Of a DNA stretch of 64,000 nt, positions 50,301 to 59,442 are shown one piece after another; positions within the stretch are counted from its first letter, which is position 1; each line of letters opens with the position of its first letter. The position numbers and the translations under genes were made by a program. Under the pieces are notes generated by a model. It saw only the letters and a list, made by a program, of their open reading frames with translations, did not search any database and was not told where the DNA came from. The DNA comes from Kitasatospora sp. MAA4 (lineage in GTDB: Bacteria > Actinomycetota > Actinomycetes > Streptomycetales > Streptomycetaceae). The stretch is from assembly GCF_029893355.1 (NCBI RefSeq), contig NZ_JARZAI010000034.1, positions 1 through 64,000 on the forward strand, given 5' to 3'.

Positions 50301-51341
50301 ATGCCGCTTGACCAGAACGCCGATCCGCCCGCGCCGGGCACCCCGAGCACCGACCCGGACTCCACACAGCGGGTCGGCGGGAGCACTGGCACATCCGCGG
50401 GTACGGGGACCGGGGTGGCGCCGCGGGCGCTGCGTTCGACCGGCTGGAACGTCCGGATGCCCGGGCCGTGGACCCACCGCGACCTGGCGGCCAACGGCGC
50501 CCGCTTCCACATCGCCGAGCAGGGCAGCGGGCCGCTGGTCCTGCTGGTGCACGGATGGCCGCAGTACTGGTGGGCCTGGCGGCACCAGATGGCCGCGCTG
50601 GCCGCGGCCGGCTACCGCGCGGTCGCCCTGGACCTGCGGGGCATGGGCGGCAGCGACCGCACGCCGCGCGGCTACGACCCCACCAACCTGGCCCTGGACA
50701 TCACCGGCGTGATCCGCTCGCTGGGCGAGCACAGCGCCCACCTGGTGGGACACGACACCGGCGGCTCGCTGGCCTGGGTGGCCGCGGTCATGCGCCCCTC
50801 GGTGATCCAGAGCCTGACCGTGGTCTCCGCCGCGCACCCCCGGCGGCTGCGCCGCGGGCTGCTGCAGGACCGCCGGCAGATGGCGGCCTTCGACCACGTG
50901 CTGGGGTTCCAGCGCCCGTGGATACCCGAACGCCGCCTGGTCGCCGACGACGCCGCGCAGATCGGCGGCTACCTCAGCACCTGGACGGGTCCGAACGGGC
51001 TGGACGACGAGGCGATCGAGAACTACCGCAACGCGATGCGGATCCCCAGCACGGCGCACTGCTCGATCGAGCCGTACCGCTGGCTGGTCCGCTCGATGGC
51101 CCGTCCGGACGGCCTGCAGTTCGTCCGCCGGATGAAGAAGCCGGTCACCGCACCCACCCTGCACATCCAGGGCGCCGCCGACCCGGTGCTGCTCTCGCAC
51201 ACCGCGCTCGGCGCGGGCGGGTACGTGGAGGCCCCGTACCGCTGGCGGCTGCTGCCGGGGGTCGGGCACTTCCCGCACGAGGAGGCGCCGGAGGAGCTCA
51301 GCACCGAGCTGGTCAACTGGGTGCGCGAGCACAAGCGGTAG
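50301..51341 (+). CDS. alpha/beta hydrolase, epoxide-hydrolase-like
   Basis: The 346-residue protein has a 55-residue disordered N-terminus followed by a classical alpha/beta-hydrolase. The oxyanion motif is LLVHGWPQYWWAWRHQM. The nucleophile elbow GHDTGG has Asp instead of Ser, the mark of epoxide hydrolases and haloalkane dehalogenases. The final His is in GVGHFPHEEAPEEL. It probably opens epoxides or a related ring; the natural substrate is unknown. It follows the holin-like gene by 113 bases on the same strand. Confidence 0.82.
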   Translation: MPLDQNADPPAPGTPSTDPDSTQRVGGSTGTSAGTGTGVAPRALRSTGWNVRMPGPWTHRDLAANGARFHIAEQGSGPLVLLVHGWPQYWWAWRHQMAALAAAGYRAVALDLRGMGGSDRTPRGYDPTNLALDITGVIRSLGEHSAHLVGHDTGGSLAWVAAVMRPSVIQSLTVVSAAHPRRLRRGLLQDRRQMAAFDHVLGFQRPWIPERRLVADDAAQIGGYLSTWTGPNGLDDEAIENYRNAMRIPSTAHCSIEPYRWLVRSMARPDGLQFVRRMKKPVTAPTLHIQGAADPVLLSHTALGAGGYVEAPYRWRLLPGVGHFPHEEAPEELSTELVNWVREHKR

Positions 51342-51486
51342 GGGTGGTTTCGGGCGTCGGGTCTCCAACGTCGGGCTGGCTCCACCCATTTGGCTCATAT
51401 GAGCAGATGTTCCCATGACTCAGGCATGGGCCATTTCGCCCGGAACAGGGTGGTTACCTCCGCGGGCTCAGGGGCATCCATCCTCC

Positions 51487-51681
51487 ATGACCTGGACGCC
51501 CGATCGCACCGCCGCGCCCCGCGGACGGCGCCTCACCCGCACCCCGCAACTTCCCTCGCACCAGCCCGAACGACCGCAGAGCGCACCGCAGTCGCTCGTC
51601 GAACCGCATCCGCTGGGCATCCCCCGCATCCTCGGCCGAAGGGCCCGCTGGGTCGGCGCACGACTGCGGCGCGAGGCCTGA
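51487..51681 (+). CDS. small basic hypothetical protein (possible)
   Basis: A 64-residue frame with strongly G/C-rich third positions, starting MTWTPDRTAAPRGRRLTRTP and ending HPLGIPRILGRRARWVGARLRREA. It is Arg/Pro-rich with no recognised family. A start at 51415 would add residues with poor codon bias. No clear Shine-Dalgarno precedes it, so reality is uncertain. The surrounding 51342-51726 gap holds nothing else. Confidence 0.3.
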   Translation: MTWTPDRTAAPRGRRLTRTPQLPSHQPERPQSAPQSLVEPHPLGIPRILGRRARWVGARLRREA

Positions 51682-51726
51682 GCCCCGCGCCGCCCGTCGT
51701 ACGTGTCCACCGGTGTGGACGGCGCT

Positions 51727-52428
51727 TCAGCCGAGGATCCCCGGCTGGAACGTCGTGAGGCACAGCAGGGCGACGGTCGCCACCGACATGATCGGCACCA
51801 GGATCTTGGTCTCCACCTTGTTGCCGGTCTTCTTGATCAGCACGATCTCGTAGCGCTGCTTGTGCGGCCAGAGCAGCGGCGCACCCATCTTCGTCAGGCA
51901 GTCGCCGATCAGGTGGGCGAGCGTGCCCAGCGCCACCGCGTACGGCAGCCAGCCCGGCGCGTTCGGCATCCACCGGTCCATCACCGCCGTGCCCAGCGCC
52001 GAGAGGCCGAGGACGGTCAGCCAGGTGTGGTGCCCGTGGCCCGGGACGTGCAGGCGCAGCGCCTTGACCGCCATGGCCAGCAGGAAGAACGTCATGCCCA
52101 GGGTGAAGTACCGGCCGCCGTACGTCACGCCGGCCCAGGTGCCGCCACCCATCAGCGCCACGAACAGGAACGAGTGGGTGGCGTGCCGGTGACCGCCGGA
52201 GGCCCAGGCGACGAAGCGGCAGAGGGCCTTGGAGACCGGGCCGAGGAAGTTGGCGATGGTGCCGTCGTGGTGGTCCAGGTCGGGCAGCAGCGCCGCGCCG
52301 GCGCAGAGCACCGTCCCCAGCAGGATGTCGGCCGGCTTCAGGTGGGTGTGCAGCAGCAGCGGCGGCAGAAAGGGCGCGGAACCCGCGTAGAGCAAGGCGC
52401 CGCTGACCGCGTGCGAGTGACCCATCAT
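51727..52428 (-). CDS. YdjM/LexA-regulated-type membrane-bound metal-dependent hydrolase
   Basis: The 233-residue polytopic protein begins MMGHSHAVSGALLYAGSAPF, with His residues typical of the YdjM family. ALLPDLDHHDGTI and GHRHATHSFLFVALMGG follow, whose H-x-x-T-H-S and D-x-D-H-H patterns are the presumed metal site. Four hydrophobic segments are visible. The family is described as inner-membrane metal-dependent hydrolases of unknown substrate. Two tandem ATG codons are possible starts; the first is used. Confidence 0.82.
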   Translation of the reverse strand: MMGHSHAVSGALLYAGSAPFLPPLLLHTHLKPADILLGTVLCAGAALLPDLDHHDGTIANFLGPVSKALCRFVAWASGGHRHATHSFLFVALMGGGTWAGVTYGGRYFTLGMTFFLLAMAVKALRLHVPGHGHHTWLTVLGLSALGTAVMDRWMPNAPGWLPYAVALGTLAHLIGDCLTKMGAPLLWPHKQRYEIVLIKKTGNKVETKILVPIMSVATVALLCLTTFQPGILG

Positions 52429-52589
52429 GACGTTTGGTGACCTCCGATTCGGGCTCCCGCTGCGGTCGGATTGAGCCGAACGGGTGAGCGCCGCCGACGC
52501 TATCAGGAGGAGCTGACGGATCGCCGGATGACGGCCCGACACACCGTCACCAGCAGGAATCGGGAGGCCTCGGGCGGGAGAGCAGGGGA

Positions 52590-53774
52590 CTACAGCGCGC
52601 AGCCCTGGGTGTCCACCTGTCCACTGGCCGTGGCGCCGGCCGTCGCGTCCGGCTTCACCTCGGCGGCGGTCAGCGCGTAACCGGTGTCCACGCTGTCCAG
52701 CGACTTGGCGAAGACCACGCCGTACACCTCGCCCTCGGGGGTCAGCAGCGGACCGCCGCTGTTGCCCTGGCGGACCTCGGAACGGACCGAGTACACGTCC
52801 CGGACCACCTGGCCGCGGTGGTAGATGTCCGGGCCGTTGGCCTGGATCTCGCCGCGGATCCGGGCGGGCTGCACGTTGAACGGGCCGTTCTCGGGGAAGC
52901 CGGCCACGATCGCGCTGTCGTTCGTGCGGGCCGTCCCCGCGAAGGCCAGCGGGGGCGCGTTCAGCTTCGGGACGTCCAGGATCGCGATGTCGCGCTGCCA
53001 GTCGTAGCGCACCACGGTGGCGTCGTAGAGCGGGCCGGTGCCGCCGATCTGGACCGTCGGCTCGTCCACCCCGCCGACCACGTGGGCGTTGGTCATCACC
53101 CGGTGCGGGGCGAAGACGAAGCCGCTGCCCTCCAGCGTCTTGCCGCAGGAGGTGGCCGTCCCGACCACCTTCACCAGGCTCAGCCGGGCCTTGGCCAGCG
53201 CCGGACTGCCGGCCAGCGCCGGGTCCGGAGCCTCCACCTCGGTGATCGGCTCGTGCTCGAAGGGGTTGAAGACCTGCGGGAAGCCGTTGCTCGACAGCAC
53301 CTTGCTGAAGTCGGCGAACCAGTTGGGCGCGTCCCCGGGCAGGGCGTCCTGCACCCCGCTGAGCACCCTGGACGTCCGGACCTGCTTGGAGACCGTCGGC
53401 ATCGACGTCCCCGCGAGGGCCGAGCCGATCAGCCAGGCGACCAGCAGCATCGACAGGACGTTCACCACCGAGCCGCCGAACGCGTCCAGTGCCTTGGCCG
53501 GACTGCCGCCGATCCGCCCGCGCAGCTTCCAGCCGAGCTGGGTGGTGGCCGCCTGCCCGATCGCCGCGAAGACGATCACCACGACCACCGCCACCACCGA
53601 GGCGGTGGTGCCGGGGCTGAGGTGGCTGAGCACCAGCGGCAGCAGTTCGACAGCGATGAGCCCCCCGCCGAGGAACCCCAGGACGGAGAGAATGCCCACC
53701 ACGAAGCCCTGCCGGTAGCCCGACACGGCGAAGCCGATCGCGGCGGCGAGCAGAAGCAGATCCAGCACGTTCAC
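52590..53774 (-). CDS. marP: MarP-type membrane serine protease
   Basis: The 394-residue protein has four N-terminal transmembrane helices of the CvpA type (LDLLLLAAAIGFAVSGYRQGF onward). A trypsin-like protease domain follows with triad His231 (TNAHVVGG), Asp262 (RDIAILDV) and Ser339 (RQGNSGGPL). Cys210 and Cys392 match the disulfide pair that stabilises mycobacterial MarP. In M. tuberculosis MarP protects against acid and oxidative stress by processing a peptidoglycan hydrolase; a similar role is inferred here. It is followed on the same strand, across 161 bases, by the YdjM-like gene. Confidence 0.93.
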   Translation of the reverse strand: MNVLDLLLLAAAIGFAVSGYRQGFVVGILSVLGFLGGGLIAVELLPLVLSHLSPGTTASVVAVVVVIVFAAIGQAATTQLGWKLRGRIGGSPAKALDAFGGSVVNVLSMLLVAWLIGSALAGTSMPTVSKQVRTSRVLSGVQDALPGDAPNWFADFSKVLSSNGFPQVFNPFEHEPITEVEAPDPALAGSPALAKARLSLVKVVGTATSCGKTLEGSGFVFAPHRVMTNAHVVGGVDEPTVQIGGTGPLYDATVVRYDWQRDIAILDVPKLNAPPLAFAGTARTNDSAIVAGFPENGPFNVQPARIRGEIQANGPDIYHRGQVVRDVYSVRSEVRQGNSGGPLLTPEGEVYGVVFAKSLDSVDTGYALTAAEVKPDATAGATASGQVDTQGCAL

Positions 53775-53867
53775 GCTGCCACCCTCCCATGGACCCGGAC
53801 CCGCTCGGCACCGGACCTGCCAACCCCGTCCTGCGACCCAGGTGTGGGGCAGCCCAGGGTAGGGCAG

Positions 53868-54596
53868 CTAGCTGAGATCTGCGCTGCTGGGGCTGCGGCC
53901 GCCCGCGGAGTGGGGTGCGGAGTCGCTCCCCAGGGCGACGATGCGGGAGCCGTCCCAGGGGAGCTCCAGGCCGCTGTGGTGCAGCACCCGGTCGATCACC
54001 CCGGCCGTGAACCCCCAGACCACCCGGTCCGCCACCTCGAAGGCGGGCCCGGCGAAGCCCGACGGATGCCGGTAGCGGCCCCGGCGGGCCGGGTCCGTCA
54101 GCTGCGCCAGCGGGACGCGGAAGACCGCGCCGGTCTCGCCCGGGTCCACCGGCGCGACCGGCGTCTCCCGCCGCCACCAGCCGAGCACCGGGGTGACCAC
54201 GAAGTCACTGACGGGAATGTAGAGGGCCGGCAGCGTCGCGAAGACCTGCACGCCCGCCGGGTCCAGCCCGGTCTCCTCCGCCGCCTCACGCAGCGCGGCG
54301 GCCACCGGGCCCGCGCCCTGCGGGTCGCCGTCCACGGCGTCAAGCGCGCCGCCGGGGAACGAGACCTGGCCGGCGTGCGAGCGCAGCGAACTGGACCGCT
54401 CGATCAGCAGCAGGTCCGGCCCGTCGGCGCCCTCGCCGAAGAGCAGCAGGACGGCGGAGTGCCGCCCGCCCTCGGCCGGCGGCAGGAACCGGCTGAGCTG
54501 CTCCGGCAGGACCGTCTCGGCTGCCGCCCGCACCGGCACCAGCCAGTCGGGAAGGCCGTCACGGACCAGCAGATTCGACTCGCTGCTTCTCTTCAC
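53868..54596 (-). CDS. NUDIX hydrolase, CoA-pyrophosphatase-like
   Basis: The 242-residue hydrolase has GQVSFPGGALDAVDGD followed by AALREAAEETGLDP, the Nudix box G-x5-E-x7-R-E-U-x-E-E-x-G. The H-A-G-Q-V-S-F-P-G-G extension is characteristic of CoA pyrophosphatases (NudL/YeaB type), so it may cleave CoA derivatives. The start GTG at VKRSSESN was chosen because AAGGGGA lies eight bases upstream; a GTG eleven codons earlier lacks such a site. It follows nth by 41 bases and is probably in its operon. Confidence 0.85.
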   Translation of the reverse strand: MKRSSESNLLVRDGLPDWLVPVRAAAETVLPEQLSRFLPPAEGGRHSAVLLLFGEGADGPDLLLIERSSSLRSHAGQVSFPGGALDAVDGDPQGAGPVAAALREAAEETGLDPAGVQVFATLPALYIPVSDFVVTPVLGWWRRETPVAPVDPGETGAVFRVPLAQLTDPARRGRYRHPSGFAGPAFEVADRVVWGFTAGVIDRVLHHSGLELPWDGSRIVALGSDSAPHSAGGRSPSSADLS

Positions 54597-54637
54597 TCGG
54601 CCGTCCCCTTCCGATTCCGATCCGCTCACTGCGCGCA

Positions 54638-55480
54638 CTACGCCTCCGGTGCCGCGGCCGCGGCGGGAGCGGCGGCCTGTCCCGGATAGTCCGCGGGCGG
54701 CTTGAGCCGCTGCCCGGGCTGACCGCCCATCTCGTACTTCAGCAGCTTGCGGGCCTTCTCGGGATCGGTTTCGCCCTCCCCGTACGAGGGGCAGAGCGGC
54801 GCGATCGGGCAGGCCCCGCAGGCGGGCTTGCGGGAGTGGCAGATCCGGCGCCCGTGGAAGACCACCCGGTGCGACAGCATCGTCCACTCCGACTTGGGGA
54901 AGATCTCCGCGACGGCGGCCTCGACCACCACCGGGTCCTCCTCGGTCGTCCACCCGAACCGCCGGGCCAGCCGCCCGAAGTGGGTGTCCACCGTGATGCC
55001 AGGGACGCCGAAGGCGTTGCCGAGCACCACGTTGGCCGTCTTGCGGCCGACGCCGGGGAGGGTGACCAGGTCCTCCAGGCGGCCCGGCACCTGGCCGCCG
55101 AAGTTGTCGCGCAGGCCGATCGAGAGCCCGATCAGCGACTTCGCCTTCATCCGGAAGAACCCGGTGGGCCGGATCACCTCCTCCAGCTCCTCGGGGACGG
55201 CGGCCGCCAGGTCCTCGGGGGTGGGGTACTTCGCGAACAGGGCCGGGGTCGTCTGGTTCACCCGCAGGTCGGTGGTCTGCGCCGACAGCACGGTGGCCAC
55301 CAGCAACTCGAACGGGTTCTCGAAGTCCAACTCGGGATGCGCGTACGGATACACCTCCGCCAAGGCCCGGTTGATCTTCCGCGCCCGCCGCACCATCGCC
55401 ACCCGCGACTCCGGCTTCCGCGGCTTCACGGCCGCCACCTTCGCCGCTGGCGCGGCCTTCTTGACCTTGCTCTCTGCCAT
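54638..55480 (-). CDS. nth: endonuclease III (DNA glycosylase/AP lyase)
   Basis: The 280-residue base-excision repair enzyme removes oxidised pyrimidines. The helix-hairpin-helix is [21 protein letters not shown], carrying the catalytic Lys. The catalytic Asp is in [14 protein letters not shown]. The 4Fe-4S cluster uses Cys residues in [18 protein letters not shown]. The N-terminus has a Lys/Ala-rich extension and the C-terminus an Ala/Pro tail, both absent from E. coli Nth. The nudix gene follows directly. Confidence 0.95.
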   Translation of the reverse strand: MAESKVKKAAPAAKVAAVKPRKPESRVAMVRRARKINRALAEVYPYAHPELDFENPFELLVATVLSAQTTDLRVNQTTPALFAKYPTPEDLAAAVPEELEEVIRPTGFFRMKAKSLIGLSIGLRDNFGGQVPGRLEDLVTLPGVGRKTANVVLGNAFGVPGITVDTHFGRLARRFGWTTEEDPVVVEAAVAEIFPKSEWTMLSHRVVFHGRRICHSRKPACGACPIAPLCPSYGEGETDPEKARKLLKYEMGGQPGQRLKPPADYPGQAAAPAAAAAPEA

Positions 55481-55645
55481 GCACGAAGGCTACGCCGGGG
55501 GCTCGACCGATCGGAGCCGATTCAGCGCGACGCCTCCTGTGAGCACGTCGGCTCATCAACGGCCCAGCGCCCTCAAGTGCCGATCGTCGCGTCGGCCGCG
55601 AAGAGCATCACTATGATCATCCCTCCTGACTTGGAGGAGCGGAAC

Positions 55646-56716
55646 ATGCTTGCGGAATGGCGAAAGCGACGAGCCGAGCAGCGTGATCTGCGACATGCAA
55701 CCGACCTGTCGAACAAAGCCTCTCGACTTCTGAAGCAAGGACGCGCTGAGGACGCCGTGAACGCCCTGCGGGAGGTGGTGCGGCTTCGTATCGAAGGGCT
55801 GGGGAACGGCCACGAGACCACTGCCTTGGCCCGAGTACGCCTGGCCAACCATCTGATCTCCGTCGGGCGCCCGCAGGAAGCCGAGGAGCAGGCCTTGGCA
55901 GTGCTGACGTCTCGCCCGTCCGCTGACGAAATCGGCCTGCAGGCCTGTGATGCCAAGCTGAGGGCGCTCAGTGCCTTGGGCCGACACGACGAGGCGGCCC
56001 AAGAGGCACTAGCTGTTCTGACCGCATCCGCCAGGATCTACGGCGAGGGTCATCTGCGCACGCTGAAGGTCGGATCCGATCGGGTGCAAAACCTTATCTT
56101 CCTGGGCAAGTTCGACCGGGCTGAGTACGAGTGCCGGGCGATCATCACGGCACGTGCCGGTCAGGGAATGCTCTGGTTGGCGGTCAACAACGCCCTGGTA
56201 CTCGCGCTCATCGGCCTGGACAAGTACGAGGAGGCGGAGGCTACCGCCCGGGCCGCGCTCCTGCAGGAGCGCCGACTGGCCCAGCCCGTCGGCGACATGC
56301 GTCTCACCCTGTCACTCGGGTTGGCCCGAAGCCTCACCGCTCAGGGGCGCGACAACGACGCCCTCAAGGTCGTTCACGATGCCAAGGCCAAATCCCTACG
56401 CACTCGCGGCGGCCGCAGCAGCCTTCCCGGCGCGGTCGGGGTCGTCACCGCCCGCGCGCTGCTCGGGCTCGGGCGACTCGAAGAGGCGGAGGTCGAAGTC
56501 CGCGAAGCTGTCGCCGTTTCCGACTCCACGCTCAGCCCGACTCATCACCGGACATTGGAGGCCGCCACTCTCCTCGGTACCGTCCTCGCCGCCCAGGGCC
56601 GACGGGTCGAGGCGGAACAGCAGCTCACCGACTGCGTCGCCGCCTGGACAACCCACTTCGGGCCCGCGCACCCCAGGACCGTGGCCGCCACCGCCGAACT
56701 CGCCGCACTTCCCTAG
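55646..56716 (+). CDS. tetratricopeptide-repeat protein
   Basis: The 356-residue protein is built from about eight helical repeats. Examples are LLKQGRAEDAVNALREVVRLRIEGLGNGHETTALARVRLANHL, GRPQEAEEQALAVLTSRP and a last repeat LGRLEEAEVEVREAVAVSDSTLSPTHHRTLEAATLLG. The H-x-x-T-L spacing is TPR_10/TPR_12-like, as in C-terminal halves of NB-ARC/SARP-type proteins, but no ATPase domain is present. It has no signal peptide. GGAGG precedes the ATG at MLAEWRKRR. Codon bias is weaker than in nth, and it begins the accessory region. Confidence 0.75.
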   Translation: MLAEWRKRRAEQRDLRHATDLSNKASRLLKQGRAEDAVNALREVVRLRIEGLGNGHETTALARVRLANHLISVGRPQEAEEQALAVLTSRPSADEIGLQACDAKLRALSALGRHDEAAQEALAVLTASARIYGEGHLRTLKVGSDRVQNLIFLGKFDRAEYECRAIITARAGQGMLWLAVNNALVLALIGLDKYEEAEATARAALLQERRLAQPVGDMRLTLSLGLARSLTAQGRDNDALKVVHDAKAKSLRTRGGRSSLPGAVGVVTARALLGLGRLEEAEVEVREAVAVSDSTLSPTHHRTLEAATLLGTVLAAQGRRVEAEQQLTDCVAAWTTHFGPAHPRTVAATAELAALP

Positions 56717-56792
56717 CTACTTCGGCCCGTGCGGCAGGAGTCCCAGGAAACCGGTTAGCAGGCCGGGCTCGGCACGTTGAACAGTGGGCGTC

Positions 56793-56975
56793 ATGGCCAC
56801 GGAAGACAGTGTGGAGCCGAACGGCTCGAAGAACTATTGCGTCGTTGCCAATGTGGCCCGCGAGACTGGAGGTCATCGGCGTGCACCGCGGGAGGGGCGG
56901 GCGACACATCCCGCTGATCCTGTTCAGGCGGCATCTGGAGAGTTTCCGACAGACTGTCCGACGGCGGTCAGCACT
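56793..56975 (+). pseudogene. internally deleted remnant of a small conserved Streptomyces protein
   Basis: From the ATG the frame reads MATEDSVEPNGSKNYCVVANVARETG, matching the N-terminus of a family that continues (from memory) with a HFAPGxKVWVLPP segment. That middle is absent. Instead, from about 56863 a shifted frame reads LEVIGVHRGRGG and HIPLILFRRHLESFR, which resembles the same family's C-terminus. An internal deletion with frame change therefore fused both ends. The exact end is uncertain because it merges with the next gene. Confidence 0.5.
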
Positions 56976-57630
56976 GCCACAGGAAGGCGGCCTGCTCGCA
57001 GGGCTCGCACGCGAAGGCGTAGGCGCTGCCGCAGCCACCGAAGTTCATCGCGGTGGCGTGGTCGGGGCCTTCCTCCAGTTGGGCGATCAGCGGCATCGTA
57101 CGGGCACAGGACGGGCAGGACGGTGTCTCGTCGTTCTGGATCCAGGAGGGCGATCCGCCGAGTTGACCGAGAACATCCATGCTCGACCGGCCGGTCTGCT
57201 CGGCCCACGCCTGGTGGGCCCGGTCGTAGTCCGTATCGGCAACGAACTCGAAGGCGGGAGTGTGGACCGCGCCGAGCAGGATCGCCTCCTCGTCGTCGTC
57301 CTCACCGAGTTCGGGCAGCGGCATGGGCACGAGCCCGTCCGCCGGGAAGAGCAGCGCGCGATTGCCGCCCTCGCTCGGGCTCCACTCGTCGCACATGCCC
57401 GGGTCGTTCTGGCACATGAACAGCACGAGCACACCACCGCCCTGCTCGGCGCCTTCGCCAACTCCACGGCTCAGGTCGTCCAGCAGGATCTGCGCCAGGA
57501 ACTGCATCGGTCCCGAGCAGGTCGCGCAACGCGGCCAGGCCGTCCCGGCCGGAGCCAGCGGCACCCCTCCGGTGCGGGTGAGTAGGGCATCCTCAGCAGC
57601 AGGCCCTGCGTCGATCATCAATATGGTCAC
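56968..57630 (-). CDS. DUF1963-like Cys-rich protein
   Basis: The 220-residue protein contains PRCATCSGPMQFLAQILLDD near the N-terminus, VLFMCQNDPGMCDEWSPSEGGNRALLF in the middle and a C-terminal ...CPSCARTMPLIAQLEEG...GCGSAYAFACEPCEQAAFLWQC. The paired Cys residues suggest a zinc-binding site. W-P-x-C-x-x-C followed by M-Q-F-L-A-Q matches DUF1963/YwqG-like actinobacterial proteins of unknown function. The GTG was chosen as first in-frame start with family sequence; ribosome binding site is poor. Confidence 0.7.
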   Translation of the reverse strand: MTILMIDAGPAAEDALLTRTGGVPLAPAGTAWPRCATCSGPMQFLAQILLDDLSRGVGEGAEQGGGVLVLFMCQNDPGMCDEWSPSEGGNRALLFPADGLVPMPLPELGEDDDEEAILLGAVHTPAFEFVADTDYDRAHQAWAEQTGRSSMDVLGQLGGSPSWIQNDETPSCPSCARTMPLIAQLEEGPDHATAMNFGGCGSAYAFACEPCEQAAFLWQC

Positions 57631-58026
57631 GGAGGAGCACCCTAGGACGGACCTGCGACACGGCCTGCAGCGCCCGGTGCCGCCTCGGCCCGGAACGACG
57701 ATGCGCCACCTCGTCCGCCCGAGGGCATGCCTCCGGCCAACGGCTACAGCCACGCCGTGGTGGCGCGGGTCCGCTGATCGCAATCTCCGGCCAGGTCCCC
57801 CTGGACGCCTCAGGCCGGCTCGCCGGGGCCGACGGGACACGACCGCTCAGCTCCGCCAGGTCTTCCGGAACAGGTAACGCCCTCAGCCACCGCTGGGGTC
57901 TTCAAGGAAATCGACCCGGCCCCTGTCGGATCCTCCTTGGGCATGACCCGGATTCCCCTTTCCCGGGGACCCGGGTCGTTCGCGGGGAGGATCCGCGCCA
58001 GCGGACGGCCCGCGATCGTGGTCGAT
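57631..58026. other. 396-bp divergent intergenic region
   Basis: No gene is supportable. The region lies between divergent starts and should hold both promoters. Short GC-rich inverted sequences (CCCCTTTCCCGGGGACCCGGG near 57955) are the only structure seen. Confidence 0.5.
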
Positions 58027-58614
58027 ATGACGTTCTCGCAGCCCGCTCCAACGTCCGCCGGTGCCGAGTCGCCTGGGCGCCTACTGGACAACTCGCCGTC
58101 GCGTGATCGTCTACGCGCCAACAGAAGGACTGCTCATGCGGCGTTCATCTGGGTGATGGTCTTCCTCGCCTGGCACATCGTCTGGTTCCTGACCGGCCTC
58201 AACGCGCCTGCGGCCGCTGACCATCACGGGGTCGCCCGAATACTCTTCTACGTGTTCTCTGCCGTCGTCTACCTGATGGTTGTCGTCGGCACGCTGTTGC
58301 CGCTGGCGCTGGCCAACCAGTCGTGGGGCCGCAGGATTCCTCGATGGATGCTCATGTCGGCTGCCTGGACCGGAAGTGCGCTGCTCAGTGCACGTGGCCT
58401 CGCCGGCATCGTCGACGACTTCGTCCGGGCGATCGGGGTGCTCCCGAACGGGCTCACCGGACTGACGACGGCGCAGACCCTGGGGACTGACCACCCGTCC
58501 TCCTGGGCGGTGTTCGCAGGCTGCGCAACCGACTTGCTTTTCGCCATCGGCGGCCTGCTGTTCGGGCTCGCCGCACTCAGCTTTCAACGAGCGTCGGTCC
58601 GACTTTTGGCCTAG
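58027..58614 (+). CDS. four-helix membrane protein of unknown function (DUF3995-like)
   Basis: The 195-residue protein has four clear transmembrane segments: AAFIWVMVFLAWHIVWFLTG, ILFYVFSAVVYLMVVVGTLLPLALA, RWMLMSAAWTGSALLSARGLAGIVDD and AVFAGCATDLLFAIGGLLFGLAALSF. The pattern and the conserved G-x-A-G-I-V-D-D resemble DUF3995 proteins, which are uncharacterised. The ATG at MTFSQPAP was chosen because it begins closest to the predicted domain; longer starts add about 30 unlikely residues. It is alone on this strand before the SDR gene. Confidence 0.7.
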   Translation: MTFSQPAPTSAGAESPGRLLDNSPSRDRLRANRRTAHAAFIWVMVFLAWHIVWFLTGLNAPAAADHHGVARILFYVFSAVVYLMVVVGTLLPLALANQSWGRRIPRWMLMSAAWTGSALLSARGLAGIVDDFVRAIGVLPNGLTGLTTAQTLGTDHPSSWAVFAGCATDLLFAIGGLLFGLAALSFQRASVRLLA

Positions 58615-58713
58615 GTCTCCAGTAGGTGATCTTCAGAACCGAGGGCGCCTATGCTGCCGATGCCAGCCGCCCAACGTGGGAGACCGGCCGGTACCCAAGG
58701 GGGGGAGCACAAG

Positions 58714-59442
58714 ATGAGGCTCGACGACCACCGCATCGTCATCACCGCCGCCGGCCGGGACTTCGGCCGGACTCTCGCCATCCGATTCGCCGCTCTCGGA
58801 GCCGAGGTCTTCCTCTCCGCACGCACGCTCGCCGCCGCCGAGCGCGTCCGGGACGAGATACGGGACCAGGGCCACCACCGCGTCCACGCCTTCGCCTGCG
58901 ACCTGACCGATCCCGCATCGATCCGCACCTTCGCCGCCCAAGTCGCCCAGCAGACCGACCATATCGACGTACTCGTCAACAACGGCTCCCGCTGGCTCGA
59001 AGGAGCGGACCTGCTGTCCGCCTCCGACGCGGACGTGATCGACACCATCGCCTCCGGCGCGACCGGCACCGTTCTGACGGTCAAGCAGTTCCTGCCCCTC
59101 CTGCTCGCCTCCCAGAAGCCGGACGTGGTCACCATGGTCTCCACCTGCGGCACCCCCGGCCACCATCGCTCCAACGCCCACGACGCCTTCTACGCGGCCA
59201 AGAGCGCCCAGGCGGGATTCACCGAGATCCTCTCCAAGCGCCTTCGCCCGCAAGGCGTCCGAGTGATCTCCCTGTACCCGCCCGACTTCGACAACACCGA
59301 CCCGCTCACCGAGCGATGGGAAGCCTCACCCCGGGACGCCGACTCCGCCCTCACCGCGCAGTCACTCGTCGACTGCGTGCACTTCGCCATCGCCCAGCCC
59401 CGCGACTGCTTCATCAAGGCGTTCCACTTCGAGCAGGTCTAG
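58714..59442 (+). CDS. short-chain dehydrogenase/reductase
   Basis: The 242-residue SDR has the cofactor motif [21 protein letters not shown] (T-x3-R-x-F-G, a divergent form of T-G-x3-G-x-G), the N-N-G in VLVNNGSRW, and catalytic Y-x3-K in [12 protein letters not shown], with Ser in [11 protein letters not shown]. Loss of glycines in the first motif may alter NAD(P) binding. GGGGGAG precedes the ATG. Its stop overlaps the convergent acyltransferase stop by four bases. It may belong to the adjacent biosynthetic locus, for example reducing a pathway intermediate, but this is inference. Confidence 0.8.
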   Translation: MRLDDHRIVITAAGRDFGRTLAIRFAALGAEVFLSARTLAAAERVRDEIRDQGHHRVHAFACDLTDPASIRTFAAQVAQQTDHIDVLVNNGSRWLEGADLLSASDADVIDTIASGATGTVLTVKQFLPLLLASQKPDVVTMVSTCGTPGHHRSNAHDAFYAAKSAQAGFTEILSKRLRPQGVRVISLYPPDFDNTDPLTERWEASPRDADSALTAQSLVDCVHFAIAQPRDCFIKAFHFEQV

